Assembly: GCA_020633205.1 (NCBI GenBank) | Contig: JACKEB010000020.1 | Span: 62,001-126,000, forward strand | From: Polyangiaceae bacterium | GTDB lineage: Bacteria > Myxococcota_A > Polyangia > Polyangiales > Polyangiaceae | Reading direction: 5' to 3' | DNA length: 64,000 bases | Shown: in pieces, positions 8,639 to 16,863 of the stretch | Numbering within the stretch: position 1 is the first letter of the stretch | How the letters are laid out: every line of letters starts with the position of its first letter | Notes under the pieces: generated by a model | Told to the model about the DNA's origin: nothing | Database searches by the model: none | Seen by the model: the letters and a program-made list of their open reading frames with translations, nothing else | Made by a program: the position numbers and the translations under genes

Positions 8639-10309
8639 ATGTATCAATACGACGCCATCGATCAGCGCATCGTCGAGGAACGAGCAGCACAGTTTCGCGG
8701 CCAGGTCGCCCGCCGCCTAGCTGGCGAAATCACGGAAGACGAGTTCAAGCCGCTGCGCCTGCAGAACGGCCTGTACATGCAGCTTCACGCCTACATGCTG
8801 CGCGTCGCGATTCCGTACGGCCTGCTGTCTTCTAAGCAAATGCGGATGCTGGCGCAGATCGCCCGGGTGTACGACAAGGGTTATGGACACCTGAGCACCC
8901 GCCAGAACATTCAATACAACTGGCCCAAGCTGGAGGATGTGCCCAGCATCCTGGATGACCTGGCCAGCGTGCAGATGCACGCCATTCAGACCAGCGGCAA
9001 CTGCATCCGCAACACCACCGCGGATGCCTACGCTGGCGTTGCGCGGGACGAGATTGAGGATCCGCGACCGTGGTGTGAGCTCATCCGGCAGTGGTCAACT
9101 TTCCACCCGGAATTCGCGTTTCTACCGCGCAAGTTCAAGATCGCGGTAACGGGCGCCCCGAACGACGACCGCGCGGCGGTGCGCTTCCATGACATCGGGC
9201 TGCGCATCGTGCAGGGGCCAGATGGCGAACACGGCTTCGAGGTGATCGTGGGCGGTGGCCTTGGGCGCACTCCGTTCGTCGGCAAGGTGGTGCGAGGGTT
9301 CCTGCCGAAGCAGTACCTGCTTAGCTACTTGGAGTCGATTCTGCGCGTCTATAACCTGCACGGGCGACGCGACAACAAACACAAGGCGCGCATCAAGGTG
9401 CTGGTCGATGCCCTCGGCGTCGAAGAGTTCACGAGGCTGGTCGAGGAAGAGTGGGCGTTGACCCGCGACGCTTCGATCGATGTGACGGAGCAAGAGCTCG
9501 AGCGCGTGCGAGCGTTCTTTCTGCCTGCTCACTACGAGTCACTGCCGAACGCCGACTCCAAGCTCGCCGCGATGAAGCTTGGAAAGAACCGCGACTTCGG
9601 CCTCTGGGTAGGCAACAACGTCACGCCACACAAGGTGGACGGCTACGGCATCGTCACGATCAGCGTGAAGGCACCAGGAAAGCCGCCCGGCGACATCACG
9701 GACACCCAGATGGAATCCGTGGCGGACCTCGCCGACCGCTTCAGTCAGGGTCGACTCGTGGTGACCCACATGCAGAACCTGGTCTTTCCGGATGTGAAGG
9801 TCAGCGACCTCGACTCCCTCTGGCGCGAGCTGGTCAAGCTCGACCTGGCGACCGCCAATGCGGGCAAGCTGACGGACATGATCTGCTGCCCAGGGCTCGA
9901 CTACTGCGCGCTCGCCAACGCGACCTCGATTCCGATTGCGGAGGAGCTGGGTCGCCACTTCGATGACATGGACTACTTGAACGACATCGGTGAGGTGAGC
10001 CTGAAAATGAGCGGCTGCATCAACGCCTGCGGTCATCATCACATTGGCAACATCGGTATCCTCGGCATCGACAAGCGCGGCGAAGAGTTCTACCAGTTGA
10101 TGCTGGGTGGTTCCCCGGGGAACGACGCGAGTCTCGGAAAGATTCTCGGTCCTGCGTTCGCGAAGCACGAAATAGTAGAGGCCGTTTCTCGCGTGCTCGC
10201 GCGCTACTTGGAGCTACGCGAGTCTAGCGACGAGCGATTCATCGACGCTTTTCGGCGCCTCGGCGCAGAGCCGTTCAAGGAGGCAGCATATGCAGATCAT
10301 CAAGGATAA
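8639..10309 (+). CDS. cysI: Assimilatory sulfite reductase hemoprotein (nitrite/sulfite reductase family)
   Basis: Siroheme- and [4Fe-4S]-dependent reductase of 556 residues that should reduce sulfite to sulfide in the cytoplasm. The cluster-binding cysteines are visible as CCPGLDYC (about residues 415-422) and CINACGHH (about 460-467). Duplicated ferrite-reductase-like halves are evident (GHLSTRQNIQYNW and LVVTHMQNLVF). A nitrite reductase is the main alternative, but the DUF2849 and DUF934 neighbours favour sulfite. It overlaps the DUF934 gene by 20 bases. No flavoprotein subunit is in the window, so the electron donor is probably ferredoxin or another partner. Confidence 0.9.
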   Translation: MYQYDAIDQRIVEERAAQFRGQVARRLAGEITEDEFKPLRLQNGLYMQLHAYMLRVAIPYGLLSSKQMRMLAQIARVYDKGYGHLSTRQNIQYNWPKLEDVPSILDDLASVQMHAIQTSGNCIRNTTADAYAGVARDEIEDPRPWCELIRQWSTFHPEFAFLPRKFKIAVTGAPNDDRAAVRFHDIGLRIVQGPDGEHGFEVIVGGGLGRTPFVGKVVRGFLPKQYLLSYLESILRVYNLHGRRDNKHKARIKVLVDALGVEEFTRLVEEEWALTRDASIDVTEQELERVRAFFLPAHYESLPNADSKLAAMKLGKNRDFGLWVGNNVTPHKVDGYGIVTISVKAPGKPPGDITDTQMESVADLADRFSQGRLVVTHMQNLVFPDVKVSDLDSLWRELVKLDLATANAGKLTDMICCPGLDYCALANATSIPIAEELGRHFDDMDYLNDIGEVSLKMSGCINACGHHHIGNIGILGIDKRGEEFYQLMLGGSPGNDASLGKILGPAFAKHEIVEAVSRVLARYLELRESSDERFIDAFRRLGAEPFKEAAYADHQG

Positions 10310-10778
10310 GCAGATCATCGACGACGCGTGGCTGCACCTCGACGACGACACACCCGCGCCCAAGACCGGCGACGTCAGCGTGAGCCTCGAGCGCCTGCGC
10401 AAGCAGCTTGAGGCGTTGCGTGGACGTGAAGGTGGCCTCGGTGTCCGGCTGCGCAGCGACGAACTGGCGGGAGACGTCGCTGACATTCTCGACGCCGTGC
10501 AGTTGATCTGCGTGGAGTTCCCCAAGTTCACCGATGGCCGCGGCTACACGACTGGCCGCCTGCTAAGAGATCGGCACGGCTTCACGGGGGAACTGCGCGC
10601 GGTAGGCCACGTGCTGCAAGATCAGCTCTTCTACCTCGCACGTTGCGGTTACAACGCCTTTACGCTGGCGCCGGGCAAAAGCCTCTCTCGCGCGCTTGAT
10701 GGGTTTGAAGACTTCAGCGTCAGCTACCAAGCGGCGGCGGACAGTCGCGAGCCGATCTTCAGGCGCGTGACCCGCTGA
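10290..10778 (+). CDS. DUF934 family protein, sulfite reductase operon
   Basis: The protein has 162 residues. The pattern DDAWLHLDDD near the start, then FPKFTDGRGYTTGRLLR, RAVGHVLQDQLFYLARCGYNAF and a final FSVSYQ, is characteristic of DUF934, which is almost always found beside assimilatory sulfite reductase. It may help deliver electrons or assemble the enzyme, but its role is unproven. The start lies inside the end of the reductase gene, so expression is coupled. AAGGAGG lies just before the ATG. Confidence 0.85.
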   Translation: MQIIKDKQIIDDAWLHLDDDTPAPKTGDVSVSLERLRKQLEALRGREGGLGVRLRSDELAGDVADILDAVQLICVEFPKFTDGRGYTTGRLLRDRHGFTGELRAVGHVLQDQLFYLARCGYNAFTLAPGKSLSRALDGFEDFSVSYQAAADSREPIFRRVTR

Positions 10779-10808
10779 ACGGCGACTGCTCTCTTGAGCG
10801 CAGAGGAG

Positions 10809-11330
10809 TCAGGCGGTGCGCTTGAGCGCCAAGGTGCGCTCCAGCTGACGCTCGAACTCCTCACGCTTGGGGTACGGGCGAATGAAGTCGCCGATCACGA
10901 CGTTCACTAGATTGATTCCCATCTCCACGATGCGAGATTGGAAGTGGATGTGAAGCCCATCTAGGCTCGACTTGTGCTCGCTGAGCCAAGAAGTCCATTC
11001 CTTACGGAAATCAGAGTGGTAGGAACGTAGGGCGCCGGCGTCGACGAAGACCTCGAGGCGCTCGTCGTGGCGAAGCAGGATCTCGAGCTCCCGGGTCACG
11101 TGCTCGGCGAAATCCCGCGTAGCTAGCCCACGATAGCTCACCTTCACGAGCCCTGGCGCCAGATGGAAGAGCTGGCAGTCGCCTCCGCGCGAGCTGAGAG
11201 CAAAGCCATCGTCCAGGTCGTGGCGAGAGTAGGGCACGAAGTCTGATGGTAGCGGAGCGACCGATCGACACCCACTTCCGGCCGGATTTTGGTGGGGTGA
11301 GGTGCGCGTCGGGAGCTGGTGAGTTCCCAT
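10809..11330 (-). CDS. Hypothetical protein, STAS/SpoIIAA-like size and pattern
   Basis: The confidently protein-like part is about 142 residues, from FVPYSRHDLDDGF to the end. It contains a beta-alpha pattern (LAPGLVKVSYRGLATRDFAEHVTRE, then RLEVFVDAGALRSYHSDFRKEW) that resembles single-domain STAS or SpoIIAA-like proteins, but I cannot assign it firmly. The start is uncertain: ATG 11330 gives 173 residues, and GTG 11237 would start close to the conserved part. It lies downstream of the OmpA gene on the same strand, beyond a terminator. Confidence 0.5.
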   Translation of the reverse strand: MGTHQLPTRTSPHQNPAGSGCRSVAPLPSDFVPYSRHDLDDGFALSSRGGDCQLFHLAPGLVKVSYRGLATRDFAEHVTRELEILLRHDERLEVFVDAGALRSYHSDFRKEWTSWLSEHKSSLDGLHIHFQSRIVEMGINLVNVVIGDFIRPYPKREEFERQLERTLALKRTA

Positions 11331-11377
11331 CCTGAGACGGCAGCGCCAGAGCTGGGCATGAAGTGGCACAAAACGCA

Positions 11378-11405
11378 GCGAGCCTCTCCCGATGGAGAGG
11401 CTCGC
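11378..11405 (-). terminator. Rho-independent terminator of the OmpA gene
   Basis: A perfect 12-base-pair stem (GCGAGCCTCTCC with its complement) with a CGAT loop, 21 bases past the OmpA stop codon. On the minus strand it is followed by TGCGTTTTG, so the T-run is short. Confidence 0.75.
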
Positions 11406-11425
11406 TACAGTTTGGCGGGATGCCC

Positions 11426-13501
11426 TTATTCGCCGTCGACTCGCGGCGGCAGCACACCCTTCAAGCGGGCGCGCTCACAGCCTCGTTCCACGCCGGTGCT
11501 CCCGTCCTCGGTCTTGACCACCTTGAACTCCACGCGGCGGTTCTTTTCCCAGGCCGCAGGAGTGTGTGCGTCTTCCAGTGGGCAGTACTCACCGTAGCCT
11601 TGGCTAACCAAGCGCTTGCGAGCGACGCCGCGCTTGACCACGGCCTCGAGCACCGCCCGGGCACGATCTCGGGTCAGCTTGAGGTTGTAGTCGTCCGAAG
11701 AGCGCTCGTCGGCGTGCCCCGCGACCTCAATCGCTAGGAACTCCGGGTGGCCCTTGAGCGTCGCAGCAACGGCGTCGAGGATCGGATTTGATTCCGGGAG
11801 GATCTCGGCGCTGCCCGTCTTGAACTGCACCTTGTCCAGGATCATGATGTCGCTGCCTTCGATCAACACGCGGCCCTTGTCGGGGCAACCGTCCTCATCG
11901 TCTTGGCCGTTGTACGTCTCGGGCTCGTTCGGGCACTTGTCAGAGACGTCGGGGATCTGGTCGCGATCGTTGTCCGGATCCGGGCAGCCGTCCTCGTCGT
12001 CCCAGTTGTCCTTGTCTTCGGGATCCAGTGGGCACTGATCCTCGGCGTCGAGGATGCCGTCCTTGTCGTTGTCCGGATCCGGGCAGCCATCCGCGTCTTG
12101 GAAGCCGTCACGGTCCTCCGGATCGTCCGGACATTTGTCGCGAGAGTCCATGATGCCGTCGCCGTCGCGGTCGCCATCATTGCCCTCCGGGCAGCCGTCG
12201 TCGTCCTCGTCGCCGTCGCGATCTTCCGGAGTGTTCGGGCAGCGGTCATCGACGTCCAAGATGCCGTCGTTGTCGTTGTCCGGATCGGGGCAACCATCGC
12301 CGTCCTCGAAGTTGTCGAAGTCCTCCGGGTCATCCGGACACTGGTCTTGGTCGTCCTTGTAGCCGTCGCCGTCGCGGTCGCCAATCGACGGCTCGAACAC
12401 GAAGCCCATGACCATGCGCAGGTCGGCGGCTTCGAAACCGGTGGAGTAAGCGCGACTACCGCCGCCGAGCATCAGGTAGCTGTTGCGCTCGACGAACAGC
12501 TTGATGCCGCCCAGGTACTCCTGAGAGAGCTTCTGCTTGCTGTCCGACTTACCGTCGAGCAGGTAGGTCGCATACGTCTCTGCCACGAGATCCAGCGGAT
12601 CGAGCACGCGCCAGGAGATACCAAGGTTCGCCGTGGCGAGGTTTCCATACTCAAACTCGCCTTCCGCCAGCTGGTCTTGCCCGGTGGAGTCTTGCTGGAA
12701 CACCGGGTTCTTCCCGGTGTGGCCGCGGTAGCCGACGTTGACGGCGACCTTAAAGCGCCGGGTGGCACCGAACTGGTTCTCCACTGCGACCTGAGGCCAG
12801 TACCAAACCCCAGGATCCGCGGCGAGGTCCTTCTCCGCGCTTGCCATGGGGATACCGGCCTGGGCGAGCACGGCTACGCCAATGCCCTTGTCCACGCGAG
12901 TAAGGCGTACCTTTCCGTGCAAGGACAACGTGGAGATCTTCTGCACGTCGTACTTGTCGGTGTTGTAGAGGCCGCCGTTTGGACCAATCTGGAATGCCTG
13001 CCCCGCGTTGTCGTTGGCGCTACCGGTCATCAACACGACCGGTACGGCCAAGCCCACCACGGCGACGTTGGCGATACCGTAGTTGAAGCCGAACGTTCCC
13101 TGGAACGAGTCCTCGACCAGCGCCGGCACGCCGGAGCCCGAGCCGACGACGTTCCCACTTGCATCCGTGGGGATACGATCGTCGCGGGTGCGCATGATGT
13201 TTCGGCCATAGTCCAGGATCAGACCAAAGCTGATGTCGTTGGCGCCGATGATGTCGGAGCCGTTGGTTGAGAAGAAACCCTTCGAGTCAATCGCCGGACG
13301 GAACAGATGGGTGTCCATGCCGTCGCCGTTGGTCTCACTGACACGGGTGTCGCTGGTCGCCTGCGCTTGCGCGTCAGAGCCCGCGGCGGTGACGCCAGCA
13401 AAGCACCCAGCTGCCAGGAGACTGGGCAAAACAAAGCGACCAAGCACGCGCTTGGAGCTCTTTGATACTCGGGAGGTACTGGACCCTGCTCGCTTGGCCA
13501 T
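11426..13501 (-). CDS. OmpA family outer membrane protein with TSP3 calcium-binding repeats
   Basis: The protein has 691 residues from ATG 13501, with GGAGT upstream. A signal peptide (to about residue 40, ending AGSDAQAQA) precedes an N-terminal beta-barrel-like region to about residue 360. Residues about 370-545 hold at least five thrombospondin type 3-like repeats of the pattern DxDxDG...D.CP..PED, which bind calcium and form an extended stalk. The C-terminal OmpA domain (about 555-680) has the peptidoglycan-binding pattern VAGHADERSSDDYNLKLTRDRA. It should anchor the outer membrane to peptidoglycan. A strong terminator follows it. Confidence 0.92.
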   Translation of the reverse strand: MAKRAGSSTSRVSKSSKRVLGRFVLPSLLAAGCFAGVTAAGSDAQAQATSDTRVSETNGDGMDTHLFRPAIDSKGFFSTNGSDIIGANDISFGLILDYGRNIMRTRDDRIPTDASGNVVGSGSGVPALVEDSFQGTFGFNYGIANVAVVGLAVPVVLMTGSANDNAGQAFQIGPNGGLYNTDKYDVQKISTLSLHGKVRLTRVDKGIGVAVLAQAGIPMASAEKDLAADPGVWYWPQVAVENQFGATRRFKVAVNVGYRGHTGKNPVFQQDSTGQDQLAEGEFEYGNLATANLGISWRVLDPLDLVAETYATYLLDGKSDSKQKLSQEYLGGIKLFVERNSYLMLGGGSRAYSTGFEAADLRMVMGFVFEPSIGDRDGDGYKDDQDQCPDDPEDFDNFEDGDGCPDPDNDNDGILDVDDRCPNTPEDRDGDEDDDGCPEGNDGDRDGDGIMDSRDKCPDDPEDRDGFQDADGCPDPDNDKDGILDAEDQCPLDPEDKDNWDDEDGCPDPDNDRDQIPDVSDKCPNEPETYNGQDDEDGCPDKGRVLIEGSDIMILDKVQFKTGSAEILPESNPILDAVAATLKGHPEFLAIEVAGHADERSSDDYNLKLTRDRARAVLEAVVKRGVARKRLVSQGYGEYCPLEDAHTPAAWEKNRRVEFKVVKTEDGSTGVERGCERARLKGVLPPRVDGE

Positions 13502-13832
13502 GGGGCACTCCTTCAGGCGCGCTGACTCTGTTGCTTCCACGCCGACGCGGCGCGAATTGGGGGACGGGAACGATGCAGCCTGTTCACCAGCGTGCTCACG
13601 CAGGGTCCCATGCGGACCTTCTACCCGTGAGCATCGCAGGCGTGCGGACGCTACCACCCCCATTTTTCCGAAGTCAACGAACCTGCCGAAGCCAATGTGG
13701 CCCAAAAAGCTGCCTCGAACGCTCCAGGCGCGGTGCTCGAGGTGATCTTCAGCGCACACCTGGAGCACGCCTCCCCGCCGCTCGTGCCTACGCGGATCCC
13801 CGGTCGCCGCGTAGCTCAGCTATAACAGCCGC
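13502..13832. other. Divergent intergenic region
   Basis: This gap of 331 bases lies between the OmpA gene (minus) and the zinc-ribbon membrane protein (plus). The OmpA leader carries the ribosome site at 13505-13511. A TATAAC hexamer at 13821-13826 sits just before the GTG start on the plus strand. I saw no other feature. Confidence 0.4.
13821..13826 (+). promoter_or_regulatory. Possible -10 element of a leaderless transcript
   Basis: TATAAC ends seven bases before the GTG at 13833, so transcription would begin at or near the start codon. No good -35 is present, so this is tentative. Confidence 0.35.
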
Positions 13833-15164
13833 GTGGCTTCGCCCGCTCGTCGGTTTCCGCAACGCTTCGTGACTGGCCGTCTTCTGGGTCACCGTCTGGG
13901 AGCACCGTCGTGGATCGGGGGCACACAGGTGCTCTCCATCCTCGCCTGTGTGGTTGCGATCAGCTGGGGAACCGCCCGGGAAGCCAAGGCGGAGCAGCCA
14001 ACGCTCTCAGGGCGTTGGTCGGCCTCCGCAATGAGCGTGCAGTGGCGGATTGGCGAGTGGGGTGACTCATGCGGCCCCAAGCCGGGTGGTGGAGGTGCGC
14101 CCGGAGGTGCCGTTTCCATCAAGCAAAGCGGCGGCGAGCTGGTGATCTACGGAGGCACCCGCACTTATCGAACCAACCAGTGTTGGGAGCAGTACCCCGG
14201 ACTCGCGGCGCGCTCACACTCTGGGGGCAAGCGTGGCTGGCAGACCACCTGCAAGACGGCCGCGGGTGACCCTCGCCAAGCGACGGTCATCACAACCATG
14301 AGCGCGACCGACGACGTCATCAGCTTCAACGAGACGGGCCAGTACGTGTTCGTGGTCGAAGGACAGAACTGCACCGCAAGCGTGCGTCGGAGTCGCAGCT
14401 TCCGACTGATACAGCGCGAGGGCGCAGCTCCACCAAGCGAAGCCAGCGCCAGCGCCAGCGCCGCCCCTAGCGCCCCTCCCCCAGTCCCCAAACCAGCTCC
14501 CAAGGTGGAGAACCGCTGCTCCGATCCGGGCCCCGTCGCGCGCTTGGAGGTGCGCCCAGCGCGCAAGCTCGTGCTGCCTGGCGAAGAGTTTCAGTTCCGC
14601 GCGAGCGTCGTCGATGCGAGCGGTTGCCCCACGGGAACGAGCCCCCAGTGGAAGATCCCTGAGCACCGCGGGGTGGAGAGCGTTGGACCGGGCAAACTAA
14701 AGGTCGCCACCGATGCCGAAGAGGGCGAGCTGAAGATCAGCGCCACGGTCTCCGGACATAGCGTCGACGTGGTCCTCGAAGTGGTGTCGAAGGAGCGCTA
14801 CGACGCGCTACTCGCCGGCGGCGACTTCGATGAGTCTGGTGAGCAGGGAGAGGCCGTCGCGCTGATCGCCGGAGCCGCCGTGGGCAGCAAAGAGGTCACC
14901 ACCCAAACCAAAGGGAGTCGCAACTGGTTGCTGTTCGCCGGCCTGGGCGGCGGCGCGCTTCTGCTGCTGCTAGGCGGACTCATCTTCGCTCTGCGTGGCC
15001 GCAAGTCGGTCCCTGTTGCTCCCCCAGAGTCGCTCTCGCCGCCCCCAGCACCGCCGCCACCTCCACCGGTCCGCAAGAAGATCTGCCCAACTTGTGGGAC
15101 GGTTTGGGAAGGTGAAGCGCAGTTCTGCGGCAATGACCAGACGCAGTTAGTCCCGATGAACTGA
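13833..15164 (+). CDS. Membrane protein with extracytoplasmic domain and C-terminal zinc ribbon
   Basis: The protein has 443 residues, GTG start. An N-terminal signal segment (TQVLSILACVVAISWGTAREAKA, about residues 31-53) is followed by an extracytoplasmic domain with paired cysteines, a Ser/Ala/Pro linker near residues 200-230, and an immunoglobulin-like or Big-like region (VARLEVRPARKLVLPGEEFQF). One transmembrane helix lies at about residues 370-390 (LLFAGLGGGALLLLLGGLIFAL). After a Pro-rich stretch, the C-terminus has CPTCGTVW...FCGND, a one-knuckle zinc ribbon that would lie in the cytoplasm. Function unknown; the layout suggests an envelope sensor or assembly factor. Confidence 0.75.
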   Translation: MASPARRFPQRFVTGRLLGHRLGAPSWIGGTQVLSILACVVAISWGTAREAKAEQPTLSGRWSASAMSVQWRIGEWGDSCGPKPGGGGAPGGAVSIKQSGGELVIYGGTRTYRTNQCWEQYPGLAARSHSGGKRGWQTTCKTAAGDPRQATVITTMSATDDVISFNETGQYVFVVEGQNCTASVRRSRSFRLIQREGAAPPSEASASASAAPSAPPPVPKPAPKVENRCSDPGPVARLEVRPARKLVLPGEEFQFRASVVDASGCPTGTSPQWKIPEHRGVESVGPGKLKVATDAEEGELKISATVSGHSVDVVLEVVSKERYDALLAGGDFDESGEQGEAVALIAGAAVGSKEVTTQTKGSRNWLLFAGLGGGALLLLLGGLIFALRGRKSVPVAPPESLSPPPAPPPPPPVRKKICPTCGTVWEGEAQFCGNDQTQLVPMN

Positions 15165-15209
15165 GCGCGCCTCACCCCCGAAAAAGCTTGAGGAACCGAC
15201 GGGGGATCC

Positions 15210-15246
15210 AAAAAGAAAGCGGCGCATCCCCGAAAGGACACGCCGC
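15210..15246 (-). terminator. Rho-independent terminator of the Cys-rich lipoprotein gene
   Basis: A stem of GCGGCG with its complement around a 16-base loop. On the minus strand it is followed by TTTCTTTTT. It lies about 50 bases beyond the stop of the gene at 15298. Confidence 0.65.
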
Positions 15247-15297
15247 AAAGCATTCGATTCCTAGCGAGCTATTGGTTCCGCTGGGAAACCAAACACC

Positions 15298-16326
15298 TCA
15301 CTGGGCAGGCGTCAGGTCTTGGCAGCCGCAACCGCAGCTGTCCGAGAAGTAGCTCATGGTGGCGATGCAGGCGAAGCGGATGACCTGGCACTCCTCGGGG
15401 CTCATGCCGACGTAGTGCTTGGTGGGGTCGGCGTCGAAGTCACACTCGGTGTCTTCCTCGCACAGGCCGTTCTCGAACGCGCCCTTGGCCTCGCCCTCAG
15501 CACCCGCGTAGCTACGGATGAGCTTCTCGAACTCGCACAGGCTGGCGAAGTTCTTCGGGTAGTCGGCCCACGCCGGCTGACCACAGACGGGAGCGTCATC
15601 GCGGCACTCCTTGGTGTTCAACGACTCGCAGGTGCCCTTGTTGATACCGCTCATCACGAACTGGAAGCCGTCGACGAAGTCTTGCGCGGCCTGGAAGTCG
15701 CCGGCAGCGAAGTTCTTCGCGTAGACGCGGTTGTCGGCGGTGACGCCTTCGGCGCAGGTGGGCTGAGCCACACAGAGCGCGGGGCACGGAGTCGTGATGC
15801 ACTGCACCTGCACGCAGGACTCGTCCTGAGCGCAGTCAGCGTCGCTCTGGCAGCCCGCGTCCTGGCAGTGGACGCTCATCGTCATGTAGTTCGTGCCGCT
15901 GAGGAAGCGCGTCTCGAGGGGCATGACCCACACGAAGTACGTGTCGTTGCGGTCGAAGTGCGCGTCGAACTTCGTGCTCGAGTAGTTCTCCTCGTAGCTC
16001 CAGTCGGTGATCAGACCCGTGCTGTTGGTCACGAAGGCCAGGATGCCGCCGCGGTCATCCCAGGTGCCGTCGGGTGCGAAGGTCACGGTCTCGTTCGCGG
16101 TGCCCTCGAACGCGAAGACGTGGCGGGCGTTACCGCGCCACACGCCGGTGCGCACACTGCCGCCGCACTCGAACGCGTCATCGTGGAAGGTCCAGCCACC
16201 AGCGCGGTACTCGCGCTCCGCGGTCTGCTTGCCGTGGTCGGAGGGTGCAACGTCAGATGCTGCGGAGCAGCCAACAGCGGAGAAGGCGAGGAGGCAGGTG
16301 CTGAGGAGAGCAGACTTGAAGTTCAT
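15298..16326 (-). CDS. Cysteine-rich secreted lipoprotein
   Basis: The protein has 342 residues. The signal peptide ends in the lipobox FSAVGC (Cys at about residue 20). The mature protein has some 20 cysteines, including a block CQSDADCAQDESCVQVQCITTPCPALC (about residues 158-185) that resembles the short Cys-rich linkers seen in many myxobacterial surface proteins. A later PVCG...YPKNFASLCEFEK stretch resembles a Kazal-type spacing, though this is uncertain. It ends SCGCGC near the C-terminus. Function unknown; probably a disulfide-rich cell-surface protein. Confidence 0.75.
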   Translation of the reverse strand: MNFKSALLSTCLLAFSAVGCSAASDVAPSDHGKQTAEREYRAGGWTFHDDAFECGGSVRTGVWRGNARHVFAFEGTANETVTFAPDGTWDDRGGILAFVTNSTGLITDWSYEENYSSTKFDAHFDRNDTYFVWVMPLETRFLSGTNYMTMSVHCQDAGCQSDADCAQDESCVQVQCITTPCPALCVAQPTCAEGVTADNRVYAKNFAAGDFQAAQDFVDGFQFVMSGINKGTCESLNTKECRDDAPVCGQPAWADYPKNFASLCEFEKLIRSYAGAEGEAKGAFENGLCEEDTECDFDADPTKHYVGMSPEECQVIRFACIATMSYFSDSCGCGCQDLTPAQ

Positions 16327-16553
16327 GTAACGTTCTCTTTCTTTTGGGGGCGCGAGGGGGTGAACTCGGCCCTAGGGGTTGCCGCCGTGAGGGTGTGGTA
16401 TTCAGCCGCACGGTCGGATTCCACCCGACATGTAGGGGCCGCTGCTAGCTCTGAGCAAGCATCAGGTCAAGGAACGTTTGGTTGTCGAGAAGACCGTGAG
16501 GCACCTAACAAGCAGCCAGGCAGCATCAAGGATTTCTCAATGAACTTCATCGG

Positions 16554-16805
16554 TTAGGCTGCGACATCAAGGCGCCTACCAGTGCGTACTCGAGCCTGTA
16601 GAGATACCGCGAGTACGAGGCCGCGCAGGGTCAAGCGGCGCTTACTGGCGTCCACCCACCCGCGTTCTTGCAGACGGCGCAGCAGTCGCAGCGTCTCTCC
16701 AATCGGCAGGCGCGCGTGGCGGGCCACGTCGCAAACCCGCACGTGGCGAGCGGCGGGGGACAGGTCGAGGAGGGCGAGCAACAGGCAGGTGTCGGTGGTC
16801 TTCAT
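16554..16805 (-). CDS. Small winged helix-turn-helix protein
   Basis: The protein has 83 residues and consists almost entirely of one winged-helix domain: VCDVARHARLPIGETLRLLRRLQERGWV then a wing KRRLTLRGLVLAVS. The pattern resembles the DNA-binding part of MarR or IclR regulators without an effector domain. It lies 58 bases downstream of the RecD2 stop on the same strand. Whether it is an independent regulator is unknown. Confidence 0.55.
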   Translation of the reverse strand: MKTTDTCLLLALLDLSPAARHVRVCDVARHARLPIGETLRLLRRLQERGWVDASKRRLTLRGLVLAVSLQARVRTGRRLDVAA

Positions 16806-16863
16806 GCGTGCAGTTGTCTCACGACCACTGAAAATCCGGCCAGCTATCGGCGGACGTTGTTTG

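Noticed and set aside
11903..13270. Long plus-strand open frame (about 455 codons) opposite the OmpA gene
   Set aside because: It is an antisense shadow of the Asp-rich TSP3 region; Val/Arg-rich, no domain, no ribosome site.
13809..13840. GCGTAGCTCAGC resembles the D-arm of a tRNA
   Set aside because: No anticodon arm, T-arm (GTTCGA) or acceptor pairing follows; a coding start comes immediately after.
15319..16557. Long plus-strand frame opposite the Cys-rich lipoprotein
   Set aside because: Shadow of the real gene; composition is the complement of it.
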